Positions 47,574-58,400 of a DNA stretch of 64,000 bases are shown piece after piece; positions within the stretch are counted from its first letter, which is position 1; each line of letters opens with the position of its first letter. The position numbers and the translations under genes were made by a program. The stretch covers positions 132,181,388 through 132,245,387 of the forward strand of contig NC_134644.1 in NCBI RefSeq assembly GCF_030463565.1. The letters run 5' to 3'. This DNA comes from Pelecanus crispus. Lineage: Eukaryota > Chordata > Aves > Pelecaniformes > Pelecanidae. The notes beneath the pieces were generated by a model, which saw nothing but the letters and a program-made list of their open reading frames with translations, made no database searches and was not told the origin of the DNA.

Positions 47574-50559
47574 ATTCTAAAATATATCTACACCAACAAA
47601 GTTTGTGAAGAAAGGAAACCTATCCAGGAGACCTTTACTCTCAGCTAACCCTAAGGAAAAAGCTTATCACTGCTTTTGTAGCCCTTTATCTTTCATTGTA
47701 TTTTATAGTAGAAAACCTAGAAAAACAGTGGTCAATGAAAACATTTTTTCCACAGCTGACTTTGAATAGCAAAAGGAGATTTTGACTTTCATGATGTATT
47801 TTTTTTTTTCAGAAATCACATAGCTAAGTGTGAAACCTCACCCACAGAGAATCCTATGAAATCAGCTCAATATTACAGAGGCAGATTTTTTTTCCCCTTT
47901 TTGGTTACTTTTGAATGCAGGATATGATCTTAGCACTCACTGTGGCAGTTCTCATTTATCTGAAGTAGGTTCCTTGTATTTTCTAAAATGTCCATATTTC
48001 ATAGTGCTCATTTAATTTCTGAAATACTTTTCTGTACTAGACTTGAAATCTATAATGTGTTAATTCTATAGCTCAAAGCCAAACAAAACCGTTTTTAAAA
48101 AGCTTCACTGTTGCCCATTTAACTTCCTGTAGCTGAAGGATATTTTTGCTAATGTTATTTTCCTCAGCCTTCTTCCCATTCCCTGAAAATTATGCTTGGA
48201 CAAAACATGACCACTGAACCTGGTTTCAGACTGGGCTTTGTTTCAAAATCTGTCTGGCTGACAATCGCTTGCTTTTTAAACCCAAAACGATTGTTTCTGA
48301 ATTAGGGAAAGAGCTCTGGGAGCACTGGGAAGAATGTCAGACTAACATGTGAAGTGAAGTAATAGTTCTTCAGGAAGAAATGGATAAAAAAATAGAAACA
48401 ATAATCATGCCGTGATTTAATCCACAGTGCACCCATGTCTTCAATGCTGAGTGAAGACTAATTCGCCTGCATCTTCCCCCCATCTAGGATCGAGTAGAAC
48501 TTGAAGGGTATGAAGAAGAGTGATAAGGCTGGTTGTGGCATGCAATAGCTTTTGCTTAAGAGACATCTTGACAGCTTGGCAGAGAGTTGGGGGGGTGACA
48601 GAGGAATATAAAATCTCTAATGGCGTGGGTGAAGTGCATGATTATTCAGTTTCTCACAATAAATAAGTAGGTGATAAGAAGTGAACGTCATCCTCAAGTT
48701 ACAAATGGAAGAAATTGCCCTTTCCCTCAGTACCCCTAGTCCTAGAAATCAGACCGATTTTTCTGCTGCAAATTGTAACCCTTTTATGCAGGTTGTTTAT
48801 AAAACAAATACATATCCATAAAAGTGTACTTATTAAAGCAGTGTTTCTAGTAATTGCCTACTAGAAGCCACTTTTCAGAGATTCAGCAGTCAGCTAAGTT
48901 ATGTACAAGTACTGGACACTTTATGAAGTGATTGTGCAGAATGTTCTTATTGTTCAGAGCAGCAGTTTAAAGAAAGAAGCGTTTCATTTCAGAAAGCTAA
49001 ATTACATAGCTGATCCAACATGACTGATTCATGTACCTATACAGTACTGGCTGTAAAACAGTTCTTTACAGAAGAACAGCCATACTGTGTTAGACAAAAC
49101 ATCTATTTAACCTGGTATTTTACTTCTCAGGTAACCAGCAGCACATACTTAGGAAAACAGTGTAAGAACAGGGAAAGCATACAAGTGCTATTTCCCCAGT
49201 GCCTACAGACACATTCAGTTCAGGGACTTCTGAAGCCACAGAAAAGAGTTTTGTGTTTAATGGTCCCGATGGATAAATGGAGCAAATGCAGTTGATGTGC
49301 TTGCACATTACACCAGCTTCTGAGTAACTATGGAAATGTTGCTTTTCTGCCTTTTGAGCTCTGGATAATCTGTGTTAATTTCCCCCAGAAAAGACATTTT
49401 GTATGTCAAGTGCATCCTTTCAGTTTGTCCATATTAATGTGTTACCCACTTACAGTTAAAGTCTCAGGGCTTTATCTGACTTAGCTGCCTTCATGGGCAT
49501 AGGAGTATAGGCACATAATATTTATCCTGTGCAATCAGGGGAAGCGATTAATTATTGAAGGTACCACTGAACTGGAAAACAATGTGGATTAGCCTATCTG
49601 TTGCATTTTAAACTGTGATCCAGGGATTGTGTCATTTGTGGATCATGCATAACATAATGACAAAGGTAACTAAAAAAGTAAACCTCTTCTTACTGCGGTT
49701 AAATTTGCCATAATGGGACATATAGCTCCATTGCAATATTTCTAGGCATCTGCAAACTTAGATGGAAAAATATATTAAGAACGGAAGATCAGCAAGGAAG
49801 GTGGGAAAAATCTTCCCATCATGCTCAACAGAGATCTCCATCCTTTTTTTTTTTTTTTTTTAATTGACAGGCCACCCAAACTTCTTGAAGAAAAACAGCG
49901 ACCGACTTAACTTTCTGAGCAAAGAAAATCCACAGGCTAGCTTGTGCAGTGATGTCCCAAAGGTTTTCAGCTAGAAGCAACCGAACCCAAACCTCAGCTT
50001 TGAAGCTTCAGTTTTTATTTTCATGATGTCCTCATTCGTTTATTTGCAGTCCCAAATACTTGTGGGTACGGTTTTGTTTTGCTTGTTCACAGTGATTTGA
50101 TAGATTGCCTTTTCAAGGTTGGTGTAATACTGGGTAAGAAAACATTGGTCAAGAAGGTATTGCCAAAGAGATGGCCCAGCTACCAACCTCATGTTCCCGG
50201 TCTTTTCTAGAAAAGACCAAAAACCCATGAGAAACAAAAAGATGTGTGATGTATCTGCTATAATCTCAGGTCACATAAGAAGCAGGCAAGGGTCTGCCGC
50301 AAGCCCCCGCGGAGCGGCGCACAGCCGTAGCGTCTGCCACCCAGGGCCTGGAACAAACACCCATGAACGCAGTCATACACCATAGGCACGGCAATCCTCT
50401 TACGAGCCGTTCCTCTCCAGGATGTCTGTGAAGGGATTATAGAGATCGTAAATTTAATAAATCATTTGTAAAATTGATCGGTGAAGTGCCACAGCCCTCA
50501 AAAGGAAGGAGCTGCTTCCCCCATATAACCAACCACCCGGGAGCCGGCTGAAAAACCTC
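47574..50559. other. Intergenic DNA, nothing recognised
   Basis: AT-rich, with a T run at about 49844-49861. No repeat or gene supported. Confidence 0.5.
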
Positions 50560-50672
50560 CTCTGTACTGACTGGCGCCGCCGTTACTGGTCCCAGTAGGA
50601 ACGGGGACTGAGTAAGCCCACTTGCTTTTTTTAGGCTATTGGGCTTTCCCCTTTAGGTTTGCACCTACAACC

Positions 50673-50698
50673 AAAAAAAAAAAAAAAAAAAAAAAAAA
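50673..50698. repeat. Poly(A) run of 26 at the edge of CpG island 2
   Basis: A homopolymer just left of the second CpG island, mirroring the arrangement at the first island. Such tracts are known to exclude nucleosomes; any role here is inference. Confidence 0.9.
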
Positions 50699-51049
50699 GC
50701 CAAACCAAAACGAAAAACCTCCCTTTCCTTCCTCTGGTGCATCAAGCCGTTGATGCTCCGGAAAACCAGGAGGCGGAGGAACGGGGCTGCACCCCTGTCT
50801 CACCCCGGCCCCTCTCAACCCACATGTAACCGCTTACGCAATGCGCATTTACGTTATCTGCCAGCAGCCGAGTTTTATTGCCAGCGGCAGGTGCCGGCCG
50901 GCACCGGTGAACGCAAACCGGCGGCCGCGCCCCGACCCCGCTCCCGCTCCCGCTCCCCCTCCCCGTCAGGGGCGCCCGTTGGGGCACGCCCCGCTAACGG
51001 CTCTCCCAGCAGCCCCCTCGGCCGCCGCGCCTTTCCCCCGCCCGGGGCT

Positions 51050-51065
51050 TGCTGGGAAATGTAGT
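51050..51065 (-). promoter_or_regulatory. ZNF143/STAF-type promoter motif
   Basis: The minus strand reads ACTACATTTCCCAGCA, matching the known CpG-island promoter element ACTACAnnTCCCAGnA bound by ZNF143 (and recognised in SIX5/THAP11 contexts). Its position inside a CpG island supports a real housekeeping-type promoter. Confidence 0.6.
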
Positions 51066-51726
51066 GCCGGCGCGGCGCCGGCGGCCGGCGGGGCGCGGCC
51101 CGGGGGAGCCAGGCGCGGGTACCGATTTCCGAGGGTGTCTGCGGGCCGAGGGCCGCCGCCGTTCCCCGCTCGCAGCCCCCTGGGGTTGGCGGGCTGCGCG
51201 GCGGCGGGCTCGGCAGCGCCGGGCGGGCTCGGCAGCGCCGGGCGGGGGCGCCTCTGCGAAGGCTGCGTGAGGAGCTCGGGCCGCTTGTGCCACAAAATGG
51301 CACCTGCCGGTTGCGGCGCAGCGGGCGGGCGGGCGGCCTTGGCGCCGGCCGTTCGGTCTCGGAGTAAAGCTCAGTCACGCACCTGAGGGCGGATGAACTG
51401 CCATGGGTCAATGACGGCAGTTGAGCAATGGCGCCGGATAAAGCAAGAGGCATCTGGCACAGTAATATGGGTCCCGAAATGTTTTCTCTGAACCACGAGC
51501 TTAGGTGTGCCCATATGATGGCATTTCCACATGTGGGAAAAACGCCTGGATGCTTACATGTGAGCAGGTATCCACCCCCCAGTTTCACAGTGCCGGGGTT
51601 GAATCTTAACAGTCCATATTACAACCAGACATGCTTCTCCGTATTGCCAGGGCTGGTATCTCTTTTTCCATATCTGTGATGTTTAAGGCTTAAATAATCT
51701 GAAATTCTCAGCTTACTGTGTGTTCC

Positions 51727-53269
51727 TGTATTGGGTTTGCGTGGCAAGGTTTGGCAGGGGAGGGGAGCTACACAGCTGGCTTCCATGAGAAGCTGCTAGA
51801 AGCTTCCCCTAAGTCCGAAAGAACCAATGCCAGCCAGCTTCAAGATGGACCTGACACTGGCCGAGGCTGAGCTCGTCAGCGACGGTGGTAGCGCCTCTGA
51901 GATAACGTATTGTATTGGGTCTGGCTGAGATGGATACAGTCTTGCCCATAGCGGCCCTCAGAGTGCTGTGCTTTATATTGGTAGCTAGAAAGGTGTCGAT
52001 AACACACCAGTGTTTTGGCTACTGCTGAGCAGTGCTGGCACAGCATCAAGGCTGTCTCTCCAGCATTCCCCCAGCCCTCACCAGTAGGTGAATAAAAACT
52101 TTTTGGTTTTTTTTTTTTTTTTGCTTCCACGCGCAGCCTTTGCTTTTGCTTTTTTTTTTTTTTTTTTAATTAAACTGCCTTTATCTTGACCCACAAGGTT
52201 TTGGGTTTTTTTCTCATTTTCTACCCACCTGTCCTGCTGAGGAGAGGAGTGATAGAGTGGCTTGGTGGCACCTGGCATCCAGCCAAGGTCAAACCCACCA
52301 CCCATACTTAAGAAGACGGAAAAATCCTCAAAACCTGTACAACAGCAGCCAGAGTGAGGAGTGAGAATATGTGAGAGGAACAACCCTGCAGACACCAAGG
52401 TCAGGGAAGAAGGAGGGGGAGGAGGTGCTCCAGGGGCCGGAGCAGAGATTCCCCTGCAGCCCGTGGTGAAGCCCATGGTGAGGCAGCTGTGCCCCTGCAG
52501 CCCATGGAGGTCCATGGTGCAGCAGATGTCCACCTGCAGCCCGGGGAGGACCCCACACCAGAGCAGGGGGATGCACCCAAAGGAGGCTGTGACCCTGTGG
52601 GAAGCCCACGCTGGAGCAGGCTCCTGGCAGGACCAGTGGAGCTGTGGAGAGAGGAGCCTACGCTGGAGCAGGTTTTCTGGCAGGACTTGTGACCCTGTGG
52701 GGGACCCACGCTGGAGCAGTCTGCTCCTGAAGGACTGCACCCCGTGGAAGGGACCCACGGTGGAGCAGTTCATGAAGAACTGTAGCCTGTGGGAAGGACC
52801 CATGTTGGAGAAGTTCATGGAGGACTGTCTCCTGTGGGAGGGACCTCATGCTGGAGCAGGAGAAGAGCGTGAGGAGTCCTCCCCTGAGGAGGAAGGAGCG
52901 GCAGAGACAACGTGGGATGAACTGACTGCAACCCCCATTCCCCACCCCTCTGCAGTGCTGGAGGGGAGGAGGTGGAGAAAACTGGGAGTCAAGTTAAGCC
53001 CAGGAAGAAAGGAGGAGTGGGGGGAAGGTGTTTTTGAGATTTGGTTTTATTTCTCACTATCCTACTCTGATTAGATTGGTAATAAATTAAACTAATTTCT
53101 CCAAGTTGAGTCTCTTCTGCCTGTGACGGTAATTGCTGAGTGATCCCCCTGTCCTTGCCTTGACCCACGAGCCTTTCATTGTATTTTCTCTCCCCTGTCT
53201 CATTGAGAAGGGGGGTGACAGAGCGGCTTTGGTGGGTACCTGGCGTCCAGCCAGGGTCAACCTACCCCA
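51727..53269 (+). mobile_element. Long ERV solo LTR, plus orientation, with nested LTR
   Basis: It starts TGTATTGGGTTTGCG and ends in CTACCCCA, flanked by a perfect 5-bp duplication GTTCC (51722-51726 and 53270-53274). No gag, pol or env is present, so this is a solo LTR left by recombination. It carries the same tandem GGA/CCC/CACG modules as the copy at 35.3-36.4 kb and an open frame of 237 residues at 52361-53074. A smaller, unrelated LTR interrupts it at 51911-52302. Without that insert its length is 1151 bp. The ERV class is unresolved: 5-bp duplications suggest ERVL-like integration. Confidence 0.88.
51911..52302 (+). mobile_element. Short ERV LTR nested inside the long LTR
   Basis: It begins TGTATTGGGTCTGGCTGAGA and ends near AACCCACCACC. 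The sister LTR at 35.3-36.4 kb is uninterrupted at the matching point (around 36250), which shows this is a later insertion. Flanks CGTAT (51906-51910) and CATAC (52303-52307) look like a decayed 5-bp duplication. It contains two T-rich tracts (52107-52123 and 52151-52167) and a sequence GATAACACACCAGTGTTTTG shared in outline with the LTR at 47.0 kb. Confidence 0.75.
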
Positions 53270-53274
53270 GTTCC

Positions 53275-53770
53275 CCGCAGCCTTTCCTTTGGTGGTGCCC
53301 TGCTTTCCTCAACTCTTTTGGTATCAGAAACAGATCACAGTCCCTCTTTCCTTTAGGAGAATCCCATCTACTTCTAGTGAAACAGTTCCTTAGCCAATGC
53401 ATATTTACTACATGTTGTAATTCTAGCAGTCTCCCAAGCATCACCTCTTTGACATTTGGCTGTATCTCATACCCACCTTTTTACAGACAGATACTCAGCT
53501 CCTCTCACTACTCCCTTTTTGTGCATTACTACCTTCAGCACTCCCCAAACTCAGCAGTCCTTCCTACCCAGCAAGCTGACTGTTTTATTCTTTCCCCCCT
53601 TACTATACTCTTCAACTTCTTTTATTTCACCTCTTTAAATCTTAAAAATCAATCCTTTACGTGCCCTTCCCACTGCTAAAATGGTTATCTGTGCCTCAGT
53701 CATTCCCCATTGACCTCAGAAATCTAAGGAAAGACTTTCCGCAGAGGAGGTTGCCCAGACACTTGAATAT
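53275..53770. other. Intergenic DNA, pyrimidine-rich
   Basis: A C/T-rich stretch (about 53460-53640) between the long LTR and the SINE. No coding signal supported. Confidence 0.45.
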
Positions 53771-53916
53771 GACCAGCCGGGTTAGCTCAGTTGGTTAGAG
53801 CATGGTGCTAATAACGCCAAGGTCACGGGTTCAATCCCTGCTCACTGCAGGGGGGGGTTGGGCTCGATGATCTCTCAAGGTCCCTTCCAACCCAAAGCAT
53901 TCTATGATTCTATGAT
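53771..53916 (+). mobile_element. tRNA-Ile/CR1 composite SINE (TguSINE1-like)
   Basis: About 146 bp. The head is a tRNA-Ile-like sequence with an A box TAGCTCAGTTGG (53783-53794), an anticodon loop CTAATAA with AAT at 53810-53812, and a B box GGTTCAATCCC (53828-53838). The 3' acceptor half does not pair with the 5' half. Instead the sequence runs into CTGCTCACTGCAGG and a CR1 3' UTR tail ending CCAAAGCATTCTATGATTCT. It is therefore an RNA polymerase III SINE mobilised by CR1, not a tRNA gene. From memory it resembles TguSINE1 of passerine birds. Confidence 0.82.
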
Positions 53917-55229
53917 ATCAGGACAAGGAAACGTGTAGGAGGTTATGAGAGGCTGGTGGCAGATCAGTTCCCAATACAGCAAAGCCAGAGAACCTCTTAA
54001 GCGTCAGTGATATAAGAATGGAGTATGCATTGTTAATGACTCACAGGATCTGCTTCATTCTTCATTCTTTCTGTTAGGCCTGGAAAACAGGGACAGGAGG
54101 ACCTCTGACGCATACGCTTGCTGGCCCCTCAGAGAAGCCTCTGCAAGGTGGGGAAACAACAGTAGTTAAAGCTTGGGTAATAAAGCACATAGGAACATGC
54201 TGGGATAATAAAGCACATAGGAACGTGTTTTGCCAGCCTGACTTAGACAGGTCAGGACTGCAGAATAAGAGAGCCTTCCACTGCATGGGCCTGAACAGGA
54301 GCTAGTAGGGAGGAGAAGAGGGGTAGCAGCAACATTTTACTGGCACCTGTGCTCCTTGACTTCTTTTCCTTGGCACTTGGAGGGTGCTGGCCTGAATGAT
54401 GCCAACCATTAAGTTACCCACTGTAACTTACTAAAAGGTTACTGTAAACTGCAGAGCTCCTCTAACAAGAAATTATTGGAGTACCTTGGCCACAGGCAGA
54501 ATTCTTTCCAAACCTATACAAATAATGGCTGACTTATCTACTCTTCCTACATCTTGCTGAACATTCAAATATTTAGGTCTGTCTCCACAATTTGCTAATG
54601 TTTGTTGTCCACCTCTTCATCAGTTCTGTTTCTGTTGTATCTCGCTTCCATAGGACTGTTTCTGCGTGTAATGGAACATGAATGAAGTTTGTGTAGGAGG
54701 CAAAGTGCTCAAGAACAATCCACCCAATGGCTTGCTTGCTTTGTTTGTTGTTGGCTTTTGTTGGTTTTTTTTTTTTGTGTTTTTTTTTTTTTTTTGAGAA
54801 ATAGACCTGTGTTTCTTCATCTGCCAGATATTTATCCTACCATCACAGTGTTCACATGTGATAGGAAAGGAAACCCAGTGGGTTTTATTTCATGTACTTC
54901 TTCTTCATGTTTTGCAAACTTGCTTTGCCATGTGGAAAATTGAACTGTAAATACTTTGAAACTAGCTTGTCTTTTTAACTTTTCCTCTGAAGCATTTAAC
55001 ACATTCCCTAGCCAAGTTTATAATACTGAACATTATTTCCTGATGGCCCTATAATAAAAAAAAATATTAAAAGCTTTCTGAGTGCCGTAACTCAGGTATA
55101 GTGGCTGTTTGAAGAGGTGATGGTTGTTAGGTGTTGCTGGAAATTATATATGCCTATCTTTTAACAGCATACACTGGGCGGAGCCACAGAAAGCCACAAA
55201 TGAATCACATTTCATGCAAAAGAACAACA
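53917..55229. other. Intergenic DNA with T runs
   Basis: Contains a GT/T-rich low-complexity stretch at about 54737-54796 and a short direct repeat of about 27 bp (AATAAAGCACATAGGAACATG, at about 54179 and 54206). No gene supported. Confidence 0.45.
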
Positions 55230-55425
55230 CTTCAGTGTTTCAGCACTGAGAGGGTGGTCAAACACTAGAACAGGCTTCCTAGAGAGATTGTCGATGCCCC
55301 AGGCCTGGCAGTGTTTAAGAGGCATTTGGACAATGCCCTTAATAATTTGCTTTAACTTTTGGTCAGCCCCGAAGCGGTCAGGCAGCTGGGCTAAATGATC
55401 ATTGTATGATCGAATGTATGAAGGT
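55230..55425 (+). mobile_element. CR1 LINE 3' tail fragment (plus)
   Basis: It contains GAGGGTGGTCAAACACTAGA, AGGCTTCCTAGAGAGATTGT and a 3' end GGGCTAAATGATCATTGTAT, then a degenerate ATGATCGAATGTATGA. Only the last part of CR1 is present. Confidence 0.75.
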
Positions 55426-58400
55426 CAGTGCAGTACACAGGTTTCAGATTTGATAGGTTAATATGATGCACAACCCAATCTAATTTTAAAGAAGATATAT
55501 TTCTGCTAGCATAGAGGAATTTCTGTGGGTAATTTTAATATTATGGCTAAATCTCCTGTGACTGTGAAATCTTAAGTGAAAAACCTATGCAGGTTTTTAG
55601 GAAGGGCGTGTGGCTGCTTGAGCATTTGAGCCAGCAGTTGTCTATCCTGAATAGCTGAGCCAGTGCTGTCTGGTTTTTAGATCTAATGCCCAGACTAATC
55701 AGTCCTTCCAGTGGAGCCATTACTTGTCTTATATGTACTCAGCATCTTGTCTCTGGTGTCCCTTTGTAGAAAGTCCCTGTGCCAAATTTCCACTTTTATT
55801 TGGTTTCTCCCGTTTCTTCTTTACCAATGTATTCTGTGAACAATCTTGTGTTCTGCTGCCTCCTGCATAGATGTAATGATGCATTCCTTCACTTGTTTAG
55901 GAGCTGTAGCAACCACAGTAAAAAGTGCCCACCAAGATATTTAATACATAATGAAATGACACCTTAATCTGATTTATTGGCAAGAAAAATGGGTCAAATG
56001 TAATAAGGAAGTCCTGGGCTTTCATGTTTGTGCAATTAAATGTGTGCAAAGTGGAGCAGGCAAGATTGTCATCGTGCTGTGTTCAGCCTTACCTAAGCTC
56101 TCTGCAGTTCCCGTTGCTGGTGACCGCCTCTCAAGGCCTGACAGAACTAGAGATGAATGGAAGACATCAGAGATGAGAAGGCTCAGAAGTAAAATATGAA
56201 CTGGAGCTCACTATGGGCAGCAGTCAAAATGCGACCTTGGATTTGAAACAGTCAGTATATATTTGTTGCCTCATACAGGATAAGATAACTTTGTATCAGC
56301 AGTGGATAGATTTATTTACCTCATACAGGTCAATGTACTTTAGTAATAAAACTTATCCTTTTGTTAATCACCTTATACAGATATAAATCACCTTGTACAG
56401 ATACACTTGTAAAATAACTGTATACTATTGGTAAAAGGAGAAAAGAAGCGTTCTTTTCCAAGGCAATGTTCCTCTAGTTCTAAGCTTGTGTTCACATCTA
56501 CTGGTGTTGCACACCTCGAAGACTTAGGTGTGCTGGGAAGGGAAGATCTTCTTCCCTTATGGGTTATCTTTCTGTTTGTGCTTGAAGAAAGATGTTAATT
56601 TTTAATTTAAATATGTATTCCTTTCCTTTTGCGTTTATTTTCCTTTTTTGTTATCCACAGTCATACATGTCCTACACTCCATATTATTGTAATACTTGAA
56701 TTTCTTATGTTTTGTTCTTTGTTTGCTGACTGTGAAAATGCAACTTTCATTTTTCTAATAAACACAAGAGTGCGATACTAGGTGTTTCCTGTGAAAATTA
56801 GACACCCTTTTACAAGTCCTGAGCACAAGCACATTACAGTTTAATGAACTGAATAATAAAGGTATCCATTAAAACTTCTCCCATTTCTCCATGTCTGTTC
56901 AGGTTTCACTTTGTCTGTTTTGCAACACCTAGAAGCACAGTTGCAGGTCAAAACTGGAAGTGGCTACAGTCTTTGCAAGATGTTATTTTCCAAAATTCCA
57001 CATCCGTTTCAAATGCAATCATATTTCTCTTTACGGAAAAAATGTACATATTTTGCACTCTACAGAATAGTTTGCATAGGTAAAGTACAAGCTTGTTAGG
57101 CTTATGACTAAGTTTACAGCAAACAAGAACACCATGCATAAGGTCTTGGAGCAGAAAAATGGGGCCAGCAGTGCATTAAAGACTCATGAGAGATAAACTG
57201 CCTCAATTTTTGTGAATGGGATGGTCACACGAGGGAAGAGAGGGTTGCATGTGGAAAGGTGATGGGGAAGTGGGTAAGCTTATGATTTAAAAAGCTTGTT
57301 CGTTAGCTCAATAATCCTGCCCGTTTCACCACAGAAAAATGTGTTAGCACATTGCCAGAATTTCTCTGTAATGTCTCATGCTCCTTCAGGATGTGCAGTT
57401 CAGTAACACTCTGATCTCTGAAAACCAGAGTGAGGAATCAAGGTGCATGCTAATTCAACCTTAGTTCTGCTTCCTGGAACTGGCAATAATCACTTGGAGT
57501 TGTCTGGTGGTATCCAGCTGTGTCCCCAGCTTTAGATGATGCTGAATTGAGGGGTAGCTGGAGCAGCTTGAGAGCGCTCTTGTTGGGGCCTGAGGTGATC
57601 CACCCCATTTATGTGATCAAAAGAAGACAAGAGAGATTCCCTATGGGATCCAGCATGGCCAAAGCCAAGTTTTATACCATGTGTCCATGGTGGACTCTTG
57701 TGGTCTTGTAAGAGCTGCTGATGTACAGGGGAGAGGGGGTTGTGAGGGCCCATGGTAGGCCTGTGAAAGTGTAGGTTTCTGTAAGAGTTATGTGGCTGAG
57801 AATAAAATAAATGGTTGTAAAATTTAACAGGGTTAATTCTGGGTACCAGACTAAAAGTTTGAGTGCACAGCTGTTTGGGACACTTTGCTTTAATATGTCT
57901 CATGTAAACATATGCTTAGATTTAGCAATGAGATGGAATCAGTGTCAGAGCCTCAATTCTAGAACAGTATGTATAATCTTCAAGCAAAATACATTCATGT
58001 GAATTAAACTACAATTGCTTAAAACTGAGCAGAGCTAAGGTGGTTTTGGTATGTATCTTAACTTGTTATTGCCTGACTTCAGAAATTTGAGTGACACTGA
58101 ACATGGTGCATGGTTGGTGTGTGATCCTGGTCTGATCCTTCCTCTGCCAGTACCCTTTGCTATAGCAGAACAGGGCTAATGGTCATGCTTTTAAATAGCT
58201 AAAATAAGTTAGGGCCAGTGAGAGAAAGAAACAATTTGGTCTGTGCCAAATCCTGACAGCGTGTTGGGAACATCCCTCTCCTTTCCAGTTACCTGCTCAC
58301 CTTTCCCCCAAACACATTGTCCTTACACCAGGCAGCATTCCCAGCTCACCCTCTTTAATTCCCATTGCCACCTTGCAAGTGGCAAAGCATGTTGAAAAAG

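Larger units (their letters stand above)
50560..51400. promoter_or_regulatory. Orphan CpG island promoter
   Basis: A GC-rich block with very dense CG dinucleotides contrasts with AT-rich flanks. It contains a ZNF143-type motif (51050-51065), a YY1-like AAAATGGC (51294-51301), and CTCCCGCTCC repeats (about 50940-50965). Plausible donors exist on both strands: plus GTGAGG near 51267, and minus CAG then GTGCGT at about 51382. I cannot tie it to a gene. Open frames here run on several overlapping frames and look compositional. It is a probable first exon of an unidentified gene or non-coding RNA. Confidence 0.65.

Noticed and set aside
50750..51588. Long open frames in the second CpG island
   Set aside because: Same compositional artefact. 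Several overlapping frames are open at once and none has a recognisable domain.
53773..53845. A functional tRNA-Ile(AAT) gene
   Set aside because: The 3' acceptor stem does not pair with the 5' side, and the sequence runs directly into a CR1 tail, so it is the head of a SINE.
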